DNA of 14,658 bases from JACCVL01 sp038233135 (GTDB lineage Bacteria; Actinomycetota; Actinomycetes; Propionibacteriales; Nocardioidaceae). The notes beneath the pieces are model-generated. The model was not told the origin of the DNA and did not search any database. It saw only the letters and a list, made by a program, of their open reading frames with translations. The DNA is taken from contig JBBSMN010000057.1 in the NCBI GenBank assembly GCA_038233135.1, forward strand, positions 1 to 14,658. The letters are read 5' to 3'. Each line of letters begins with the position of its first letter. The first letter of the stretch is position 1. A program made the translations under genes and the position numbers. This document shows, piece after piece, positions 6,783-13,606 of this stretch.

Positions 6783-6798
6783 CGCCGGCCGGCCGGCG
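6783..6798. repeat. 16-bp perfect palindrome after the LysM gene
   Basis: CGCCGGCCGGCCGGCG is a perfect inverted repeat in the short gap between the LysM stop and the acyl-CoA dehydrogenase-like start. It could form a GC-rich hairpin that reduces read-through from the LysM gene, but no U tract follows. In DNA this GC-rich, a chance origin cannot be excluded. Confidence 0.5.
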
Positions 6799-6806
6799 CT
6801 CGTTGG

Positions 6807-7163
6807 TCAGTCCACGACCGGCACGTCCAGACGTTGCCCGATCGAGAGCTCCGCACCGTCCAGATGGTTGAGCTGCTCGATGTCGTACACGGTGTCGCGC
6901 AGGTCCCCCTCGGCACCGGTGGCGGCCGCGATGTCCCACAGCGTCTGTCCGGGCTGCACGGTGATGCCATCAACCTCCACCGGAGCACCCTCGCTGCTCG
7001 TGGCCAGCACGGATGACCCGACGGCCACGGTCGCGAGCAGCAACGCGCAGAGCACAGCGACCAGCAGCGCCAACCGTCCGCGCCGCGTCAGCCGCAGTCT
7101 TGGCCCGTGCAGTATCGCGGATCCGTGCATTGCTGCGGGCCTGTCCGTTGTCAGCGTGCTCAT
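6807..7163 (-). CDS. LysM membrane protein; candidate SOS-induced cell-division suppressor
   Basis: This 118-residue protein has a basic cytoplasmic N-terminus, one transmembrane helix (about 31-54) and an extracellular LysM domain (about 66-116). The LysM starts ITVQPGQTLWDIA and ends IGQRLDVPVVD. LysM domains bind GlcNAc-containing glycans, here presumably peptidoglycan. The start at ATG 7163 is supported by GGTGGAGG ending 5 bases upstream; a longer in-frame version from 7271 is not LysM-like. The architecture, the position next to lexA and three LexA boxes upstream match the SOS-induced division suppressors ChiZ (mycobacteria), DivS (corynebacteria) and YneA (Bacillus). That role is inferred. 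No catalytic hydrolase domain is present. Confidence 0.88.
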   Translation of the reverse strand: MSTLTTDRPAAMHGSAILHGPRLRLTRRGRLALLVAVLCALLLATVAVGSSVLATSSEGAPVEVDGITVQPGQTLWDIAAATGAEGDLRDTVYDIEQLNHLDGAELSIGQRLDVPVVD

Positions 7164-7263
7164 GGTCGCCTCCACCTCTGGTCGCCAGACCCCTCGCGAG
7201 CCGGCGGACCGATGTCTACCTGTGCGCACCGACAGTCCCTCGGTGCTGAATGTCCGCGTTTTG

Positions 7264-7279
7264 TCGAACATTCATTCGA
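7264..7279. promoter_or_regulatory. LexA (SOS) box 1 upstream of the LysM gene
   Basis: TCGAACATTCATTCGA matches the actinobacterial LexA consensus TCGAAC-N4-GTTCGA with one mismatch in the defined positions (A for G). It lies one base from the next box. Confidence 0.75.
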
Positions 7280-7280
7280 T

Positions 7281-7296
7281 TCGAACATCTGTACGA
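7281..7296. promoter_or_regulatory. LexA (SOS) box 2 upstream of the LysM gene
   Basis: TCGAACATCTGTACGA matches the LexA consensus TCGAAC-N4-GTTCGA with one mismatch (A for T). Its start is 17 bases from that of box 1, so two dimers could bind side by side. Confidence 0.75.
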
Positions 7297-7332
7297 AGTA
7301 CACACCGTCACCCACTGTGGGGCAAGCCTCAA

Positions 7333-7348
7333 TCGTACACGTGTTCGA
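7333..7348. promoter_or_regulatory. LexA (SOS) box 3 upstream of the LysM gene
   Basis: TCGTACACGTGTTCGA matches the LexA consensus with one mismatch in the left half and an intact right half. It is 52 bases from box 2 (start to start), nearer the phosphatase side of the spacer. Confidence 0.7.
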
Positions 7349-7470
7349 ATCGTGACCTCCGGATGCTCTGACTCGCACGGCAAGTGAGGGCTGGGCGAAC
7401 ACTCGGTGAACCGAGGCGGATCGACCCCTGTGGCCGGGCAGACTTGCCGACCGTGACTCCCCTGCCCCCC

Positions 7471-9160
7471 ATGGACCGCCGCCACTTCCTTGCCGCGACC
7501 GGCACCACCGCCGCCGCTGCAGGCGCCGCAGTGATCGGCCTACCACCGGCGCCCGCCGCCGGCATCGACACCGCCGAGACGCTGACCCCCGAGGCGCAGC
7601 AACTGTTCCGCCACCGGAGTGGCATCCGGCGACCCGACGCCGAACCGGGTCGTGCTGTGGACTCGCGTGACGCCGGTCGAGGAGGCCACCCCAGGCTCCG
7701 GCGTCGGGCCACGAGTACGCGTGTCCTGGCAGGTGGCCTCTGACCGCGCCTTCACCCAGGTTGTCTCAAGCGGTGACGTCTGGACCGGCGCGGCACGCGA
7801 CCACACCGTCAAGGTGGACGCGACCGAGCTGCGCCCTGCCACAACGTACTTCTACCGTTTCGTCCTGGACGGCGAGCTGTCACGAGTGGGCCGGACCCGC
7901 ACCGCCCCTGCGCCGTTCGCGACGCCAGCCAACCTGCGCTTCGGGGTCGTGTCGTGCGCCAACTGGCAGGCCGGCTACTTCTCCGCGTACGGTCATCTAG
8001 CCGACCATGAACTCGACGCGGTGATCCACCTGGGCGACTACCTGTACGAGTACGGCCCAGGCGAGTACGGCGCCGGACAGCAGGACGTCGACATCCGCCG
8101 GCACCTGCCCCGGCACGAGATCGTCAGCCTCGCCGACTACCGGATGCGGCACGGTCAGTACAAGACCGACCGCCAGCTCCAGCGGCTGCACGCGTCGGCT
8201 CCGTTCATCGCCACCTGGGACGACCACGAGTCGGCCAACGACGCCTACAAGGGCGGGGCTGAGAACCACCAGCCCAGCAGCGAAGGTGGCTGGCTGCGCC
8301 GCCGACGACGCGCGCACCGTGCGTACGACGAGTGGATGCCGGTGCGCATGTCCGGCACCTCGGCGGTGCGAGACGGGGACCGGCTCTACCGACGCTTCCG
8401 CTTCGGGTTGCTCGCCGACCTGTCCATGCTCGACCTGCGCACGTACCGCGACAAGCAGGTGGAACAAGACCAGCTCGAGGACGCCGATGACCCAGACCGC
8501 ACCATCACGGGCAACGAGCAGCTGCGGTGGCTCAAGCGCACCCTGGCCGAGACGCCGGCGCAGTGGAAGCTCGTCGGCAATCCGGTGATGATCGCCCCGG
8601 TGCTGTTCCCACCGCTGCCGGACAGCACTCAGCGGGCCGTGGTCGACACCGTCGGGTTGCTGCCGGAAGAGGGGGTGCCCTACAACGTCGACCAGTGGGA
8701 CGGCTACACCGCGGACCGGCGAGAGCTGTTCGACCACATACGCGACCGCGGCGTCACCGACACGGTGTTTCTCACCGGCGACATCCACTCCGGGTGGGCC
8801 TGCGACCTACCGATCGATGCCGGCACGTACCCGCTCAGCGACACGGTGGGCGTCGAGCTGGTGTGCACCTCGGTCACCAGCAACAACCTGGATGACATCA
8901 CCGGCTCACCGCCGCGCACCACCTCGATCGCCATCGAGGAGGCGTTCAAGGCCAACAACCGGCACGTCAAGTACCTGAACTTCGACGACCATGGCTTCTC
9001 CGTGCTGGACATCACGCCCGCCCGCGTGCAGATGGACTACTACGTGCTCGCCGACCGCACCCGACGCGACTCGGCCGCGAGCTGGTCGGTCGGCTGGAAG
9101 GCACCCGCCGGGCAGATGCGGGTTCGCCCGGCTGACCGCCCGGCCGGAGGCCCCCGGTGA
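7471..9160 (+). pseudogene. phoD: PhoD-family alkaline phosphatase, interrupted by a 1-base frameshift
   Basis: A Tat signal (MDRRHFLAATG, residues 1-11) and the mature N-terminus to FRH (residue 48) are read in one frame. The rest, from GVASGDPTPNRVVLWTRV to the end, is in another. Skipping one C (7614 or 7615) gives a continuous protein of about 562 residues of normal PhoD layout. Key sites are intact: SCANWQ with the Fe-ligand Cys (about 162), HLGDYLYEYG (D189), WDDHES (about 249-254), LTGDIHS and FDDHGFSVLD. The family is a secreted Ca/Fe phosphodiesterase/phosphomonoesterase that releases phosphate from organic esters. As written, the long part (from GTG 7619, 513 residues) would lack its export signal. 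Either it is a true pseudogene or the sequence has an error. Its stop overlaps the next start by 4 bp. Confidence 0.85.
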
Positions 9161-10406
9161 GCGGCCTGTCCCGACGCACGTTCCTGCGAACCACTGCTGC
9201 GGGCAAGACCGCTGTCGTGCTGTCCTCGACGGCCGGGGCGACGGCCGGCAGCGCCAGTGCCGGCGTCACCCGGACGCGCGTCTACGTGCTGGTGGTGGAC
9301 GGCTGCCGGCCCGGTGAGATCAGCGGCGTACGCACCCCGCGGCTGGCCGCCCTGCGCCGTCGTGGTCTGCACCTGCCGCAGGCGCGCTCCCTGTCGGTGA
9401 TGGAGACCATCCCCAACCACACGATGATGATGAGCGGCCGGCGACCGGACCGCACACAGGTGCCCGCCAACGCCATCTACGACCGCAACGCCGGCGAAGT
9501 ACGCGATCTCGATCGACCGGGGACCTTCGCAGTCCGACGGTGCTGGAGCGGCTGCACCGCCGGGGTCTGGCCACCGGGAGCGTGCTGAGCAAGGAGTACC
9601 TGTACGGCATCTTCGGGACCCGGGCGACGCATCGGTGGGAGCCGTTTCCCCTGTTGCCGCTGACCGACCACGCCCCCGATCAGGCGACGATGGATGCGCT
9701 GATCGCGATGGTGGACAACCACGACCCGCATCTGGTGTTCACGAACCTTGGGGACGTCGACCGCTTCGGTCACGCCGACCTCTCCGGGCAGACCCTCAAG
9801 GCGGCACGCAACGCAGCACTAGCCGACACCGACATCCAGGTGGGCCGGTTCGTCGACCACCTCAAAGAGACCGGTCGCTGGCGGCACAGTGCGATCATCG
9901 TGCTGGCCGACCACTCGATGGACTGGTCGGATCCCGACGCATTCGTCAGCCTGGCGCCGGCACTGGACTCCGACGCGATGCTTGCCGGCAAGGTGGTGAT
10001 CGCCCAGAACGGCGGTGCCGACCTGCTGTACTGGACCGGTCCGACCAGCCAGCGTGCCGAGGCGGTGCGGCGGATGCGCAGCATCGTGAGCGAGGTGGAC
10101 GGCGTCTTGTCGGTGCACTCAGCCGCCGCGCTGCGGCTCAGTCCGCGGGCTGGCAACGTGATCGCCTTCTGCGAGGCGGGCCGGCGGTTCAGTGACCCGC
10201 AGCCGCTGTCCAACCCCATCCCCGGCAACCACGGGCACCCCGCGACCCAGCCGATCCCGTTCTTCGTCAGCGGCGGTCACCCGGCGGTGCCCGGGCGGGT
10301 GGCCTCCAGCCGACCGGCGTCGACCGTGGACGTCGCACCAACGATCGGGCGACTCCTGGGCCTGCCGGAGCCCACCGGCGGATACGACGGCAGCAGCGTG
10401 CTCTGA
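9157..10406 (+). pseudogene. Alkaline phosphatase-superfamily phosphodiesterase/nucleotide pyrophosphatase, interrupted by a 1-base frameshift
   Basis: The GTG at 9157 begins a Tat-type signal (SRRTFLR) and a nucleotide pyrophosphatase-like fold. Visible sites are VDGCRP (metal Asp, D48) and METIPNH with the probable nucleophile T84. In the second frame are NLGDVDRFGHADL (metal Asp/His), LADHSMDW (Asp-His) and GNHGHPATQPIPFFVSG (metal His). The first frame runs to 9588 but loses family resemblance after RDLDRPG. The second resumes at DLRSPTVLERLHRRG. One base is missing in the GGGG run at 9519-9522; adding a G gives about 416 residues. The enzyme would be exported and hydrolyse phosphodiesters or nucleotides. 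Its GTG overlaps the PhoD stop (GTGA), so the two form one unit for phosphate scavenging. A sequencing error and true decay are both possible. Confidence 0.85.
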
Positions 10407-10488
10407 CCGCACCGCGCACCCGCTACGGACAGCCGGCCCGAGGCTGGGCGGCACGGCCGCGCATCGCACCCGTCTCACGACACGCCAT

Positions 10489-10504
10489 TCGAACAGGTGT
10501 TTGA
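10489..10504. promoter_or_regulatory. LexA (SOS) box 1 in the lexA promoter
   Basis: TCGAACAGGTGTTTGA matches TCGAAC-N4-GTTCGA with one mismatch (T for C). It overlaps the predicted -35 element, consistent with self-repression. Confidence 0.85.
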
Positions 10505-10530
10505 TCCTGCATGTCGCCTCGCACTACTGT
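10501..10530 (+). promoter_or_regulatory. Predicted lexA promoter
   Basis: TTGATC (10501-10506) and TACTGT (10525-10530) are separated by 18 bases. They fit a housekeeping sigma promoter starting near 10537, giving a leader of about 48 bases. The -35 overlaps LexA box 1 and the -10 overlaps LexA box 2. Confidence 0.5.
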
Positions 10531-10534
10531 TCGA
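10519..10534. promoter_or_regulatory. LexA (SOS) box 2 in the lexA promoter
   Basis: TCGCACTACTGTTCGA matches the LexA consensus with one mismatch (C for A) in the left half. It is 30 bases from box 1 (start to start), about three helical turns, so both could be bound on the same DNA face. Confidence 0.65.
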
Positions 10535-10584
10535 CCAGCGCGGCGACCACGCCGGCTTAGGCACCAGACGATGAGGCGGCAGTC

Positions 10585-11325
10585 ATGGCAGCAAAGCGGG
10601 ACGGCGCGACGGTACGCGAGCTCCCGGACGGCCCCCCCGACGCCGCGGGGCTGACCCCGCGGCAACGCAGGGTGCTCGAGGTCATCCGCACCGCCCTTCG
10701 GACGCGGGGCTATCCCCCGAGCGTCCGGGAAATCGGTGAGCAGGTCGGCCTGACCAGCTCCAGCTCGGTCGCGCACCAGCTCAAGACGCTCGAAGCGAAG
10801 GGCTTCCTGCGCCGTGACCCGAACCGCCCGCGGGCGATCGAGGTGCTGCTCCCGGCGATGGACCCAGCCGTCGACCCGGCGGGTACGCCAGAGGTGATCC
10901 CCGCTCCGAGAGACGACCTCGACCTCACCGGCAGCGGCGACGAACGACCGACCGCGGCGTACGTCCCGGTGGTGGGTCGCATCGCGGCCGGCGGTCCGAT
11001 CCTCGCCGAGGAGAAGGTCGAGGAAGTCATGCCGCTGCCCCGCCAGCTGGTCGGGGACGGGACGCTGTTCATGCTTCAGGTGCGAGGCGACTCGATGGTC
11101 AACGCGGCGATCTGCGACGGCGACTTCGTCGTGGTACGTCAGCAGCCCGATGCCGAGAACGGCGAGATCGTCGCGGCGCTGCTCGACGACGAGGCCACGG
11201 TCAAGACGTTGCGCCGGCGCAACGGGACGGCGTGGCTGATGCCGCACAACCCGGCGTACGAGCCGATCGACGGCACGGATGCTTCGATCCTCGGCAAAGT
11301 GGTGGCGGTCCTGCGGCGGGTGTGA
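10585..11325 (+). CDS. lexA: SOS repressor LexA
   Basis: This 246-residue repressor binds SOS boxes and cleaves itself when RecA filaments form on damaged DNA. The N-terminal winged helix starts LTPRQRRVLEVIRTAL (about 23-38). The recognition part SVREIGEQVGLTSSSSVAHQLKTLE (46-70) is typical of actinobacterial LexA. A linker follows (about 88-125). The self-cleavage site is Ala135-Gly136 in GRIAAGGPI. The catalytic residues are Ser170 (RGDSMVN) and Lys207 (ATVKTLR). All are intact, so it should be functional. GAGG at 10573-10576 lies 8 bases before the ATG. Two LexA boxes precede it. It converges on dinG with a 19-bp gap. Confidence 0.98.
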   Translation: MAAKRDGATVRELPDGPPDAAGLTPRQRRVLEVIRTALRTRGYPPSVREIGEQVGLTSSSSVAHQLKTLEAKGFLRRDPNRPRAIEVLLPAMDPAVDPAGTPEVIPAPRDDLDLTGSGDERPTAAYVPVVGRIAAGGPILAEEKVEEVMPLPRQLVGDGTLFMLQVRGDSMVNAAICDGDFVVVRQQPDAENGEIVAALLDDEATVKTLRRRNGTAWLMPHNPAYEPIDGTDASILGKVVAVLRRV

Positions 11326-11344
11326 GGCTAGCCAGTGGCTCGGA

Positions 11345-13486
11345 TCACGACGTGGCCAGGCGGCGCAGCGAGGCGAGCACGACGTCGCGGTCCGTGGTGC
11401 GCCACATCGGCGGGAGCGAGGCCGCCAGGAAGCCACCGTATCGGGCAGTCACCAGCCGCGGGTCGAGCACTGCCACGACCCCACGGTCAGCACTGCGGCG
11501 GATGAGACGTCCGGACCCCTGAGCGAGCAGCAGGGCCGCGTGCGTCGCGGCGACAGCCATGAACCCGTTGCCGCCATGCCGCTCGACCGCGCGCTGACGG
11601 GCACCCATCAGCGGGTCATCGGGTCGCGGGAAGGGGATCCGGTCGATGATGACCAGCTGACAGGTGGGTCCCGGCAGATCCATCCCCTGCCACAGGCTGA
11701 GGGTGCCGAACAGGCAGGACCGCTCCTCGTCGACGAAGCGACGCGTCAGCTCGGACAGCTGGGCGTCGCCCTGGCACCAGATCTCCAGGTCGGGCAGCTG
11801 CTCGCGGACGTGCTCGGCCGCGGTCTGCGCCCCGCGCCGGGACGAGAACAGCCCCAGGGCGCGGCCACCGGCCGCATCGACCAGGGCGGTGATCTCCGCC
11901 AGCTGGGCGTCCACCAGGCCGTCACGTCCCGGTGCAGGCAGCTGCCGAGCGACGTAGCAGATCGCCTGTCGGGCGTAGTCGAACGGCGAGCCGACGTCCA
12001 GCGCCCGCCAGGACACCGACTCGCAGACGTCATGTCGAGTCGCCTCCGTACCGTCGCCCGCGACCCTGGCTGCCGAGGCGACCCGAGGCGCTGGCACGTC
12101 GGCGGCCGCGGCCACATCGCGGTCGGTGGCAGCAACGTCGTCCAACCGTTCGTCGCGCCGCAGCCCCACCGACGCGGCGAGCGGCTCGAACCCGCCGCCC
12201 AGCTGGAGGGTGGCGCTGGTGAGGATCACGGTGGTGGCACCGAACAGCTGTCCGCGCAGGGACAGCGAGACGTCGAGCGGCGCGATGTGCAGCCCGCTGC
12301 CCCCACGGGCACGTTCACGCTCGTCGACCCACAACACGTCCCGCTCCGACAACGCGGCCATCCGCTCGGCCACGTCACGTACCTCATCGGCGGAGCCGCG
12401 AGCCTGCAGCCGTACGGCGTCGCCGTCGTCGGCCGCACCGCCGGCAGGCTTGCCGAGCCCGGACAGACATGCCCGCGCCGCGTCGCGTACCGAGCCGAGG
12501 GACTCCGCAAGCTGCTCCGGCACCTGGTCAAGTCGGCCACCGGGGAGGCGGTCCACCAGCTCCCGCAGAGCGTCGCCCGCGTCGTCCAGATCGGCTGCCG
12601 CCTGCAGCGCGTCGTCGACGTCTGAGCGGGCCGACTTGGCGGCCGCTCGGACCCGGCGCGCCGCCCGCTCCACGATCGGACCGGTCAGCTCCCTGGTCGA
12701 CGCCTGGGTCACGCGCGACACCAGCTCGTGCGCCTCGTCCACCACCACAGCGCCGTGCTCAGGAAGCATCGGCACGTTGTCGATGGCGTCGATCGCGAGC
12801 AGGGCGTGGTTGGTGACCACGACCTGGGCCTGCATCGCCTGATCACGAGCCGTCTCGGCGAAACACTCCGCGGCGTAGGGGCAGCGTTGCGCACCCAGGC
12901 ACTCGCGTGCGTGCACCGACACCTGCGCCCAGGCCTTGTCGGTGTGCGGCGGCGCCGTCTCGCGGTCACCCGGTCCGTCCTCCGCGACCTGCTTCTCGGC
13001 CCAGTCCCGCAGCGCGACCACCTCGCCGCCGAGGGTGCCGGATGGCACCTCGATCAGCGTGCCGGCGTCGTCGGGTGCACCCTCACGCACCCGGTGCAGG
13101 CAGGCGAAGTTGCCGCGCCCCTTGAGCACCGCGTACGGGATCCGGTGCGTGCCGCGAGTGCCCAGCTCGGCGGCGGCCCCGGCGACCAGGGCCGGCAGGT
13201 CACGCTGCACCAGCTGGTGCTGCAGCGCCAGCGTCGCGGTAGCCACCACGACCGGGCTGTGGTGCAACAGCGCAGGCACCAGGTAGCCGAGCGACTTGCC
13301 GGTGCCGGTGCCGGCCTGCACCAGCAGGTGCTCGCCGCCATCCAGCGCCCCCGCGACCGCCCGGGCCATCTGCTCCTGGCCCGGGCGCTGCGAGCCGCCG
13401 AAGGACCCGACCGCCGCGTTCAGCACGCGCTGCACCGTGCTGGCCGGTCTGTCGGCGCTGGTGGTCGAGGCGGTCTCGTCGGGCAC
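11345..13486 (-). CDS. dinG: DinG/XPD-like ATP-dependent DNA helicase
   Basis: This 713-residue superfamily 2 helicase is expected to unwind DNA 5' to 3' during repair and at blocked replication forks or R-loops. Walker A is QAGTGTGKS (57-65). The iron-sulfur cluster cysteines are C129 (NFAC), C196, C202 and C208 (ECLGAQRCPYAAEC), the XPD arrangement. Motif II is VVVDEAHEL (DEAH at 250-253). The C-terminal half has the ILTSATL motif, the GLFSSRRG segment and motif VI QGSGRLIRRSADRG. The start is GTG 13486 with only a weak ribosome site, so the exact start is uncertain. Despite the name (damage-inducible), I see no LexA box upstream. It lies downstream of hflX on the same strand with a 120-bp gap. 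Confidence 0.95.
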   Translation of the reverse strand: MPDETASTTSADRPASTVQRVLNAAVGSFGGSQRPGQEQMARAVAGALDGGEHLLVQAGTGTGKSLGYLVPALLHHSPVVVATATLALQHQLVQRDLPALVAGAAAELGTRGTHRIPYAVLKGRGNFACLHRVREGAPDDAGTLIEVPSGTLGGEVVALRDWAEKQVAEDGPGDRETAPPHTDKAWAQVSVHARECLGAQRCPYAAECFAETARDQAMQAQVVVTNHALLAIDAIDNVPMLPEHGAVVVDEAHELVSRVTQASTRELTGPIVERAARRVRAAAKSARSDVDDALQAAADLDDAGDALRELVDRLPGGRLDQVPEQLAESLGSVRDAARACLSGLGKPAGGAADDGDAVRLQARGSADEVRDVAERMAALSERDVLWVDERERARGGSGLHIAPLDVSLSLRGQLFGATTVILTSATLQLGGGFEPLAASVGLRRDERLDDVAATDRDVAAAADVPAPRVASAARVAGDGTEATRHDVCESVSWRALDVGSPFDYARQAICYVARQLPAPGRDGLVDAQLAEITALVDAAGGRALGLFSSRRGAQTAAEHVREQLPDLEIWCQGDAQLSELTRRFVDEERSCLFGTLSLWQGMDLPGPTCQLVIIDRIPFPRPDDPLMGARQRAVERHGGNGFMAVAATHAALLLAQGSGRLIRRSADRGVVAVLDPRLVTARYGGFLAASLPPMWRTTDRDVVLASLRRLATS

Positions 13487-13606
13487 TCGATCACGCTATC
13501 CGCCCGGACCCCGCGTACGGGCGCCTCATCCACAGGCAGCATGACGCCGGACGCGCGCCGTGCGCCGGCAAGGCGGGGCGCAGGGGGTCGCGCGGCGGGG
13601 GTCGGC

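Larger units (their letters stand above)
7164..7470. other. Divergent spacer between the LysM and PhoD genes
   Basis: This 307-bp gap has no convincing gene. It holds the LysM ribosome site at its left edge and three LexA-type boxes (7264-7279, 7281-7296, 7333-7348). Its central part is clearly less GC-rich than the flanks, as expected for a promoter region. No Shine-Dalgarno is evident before the PhoD ATG. The LexA boxes lie 101-185 bases upstream of the LysM ATG and 123-207 bases upstream of the PhoD ATG, so either or both units could respond to them. Confidence 0.8.

Noticed and set aside
6058..7371. 437-codon plus-strand open frame
   Set aside because: It is antisense to the acyl-CoA dehydrogenase-like and LysM genes and has no domain.
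7606..7622. Programmed ribosomal frameshift in the PhoD gene
   Set aside because: No slippery heptamer, rare-codon/stop arrangement or clear downstream structure is visible. An indel or sequencing error is simpler, and the neighbour has a similar lesion.
10430..10446. Terminator hairpin after the phosphodiesterase gene
   Set aside because: CAGCC/GGCTG gives only a 5-bp stem with a 7-base loop and no U tract, which is too weak to call in DNA this GC-rich.
11279..12625. 448-codon plus-strand open frame
   Set aside because: It is antisense to dinG, which has all its helicase motifs. The translation has no recognisable domain.
13487..13606. LexA box upstream of dinG
   Set aside because: I looked for TCGAAC/GTTCGA-type half sites and found no acceptable pair in this 120-bp gap.
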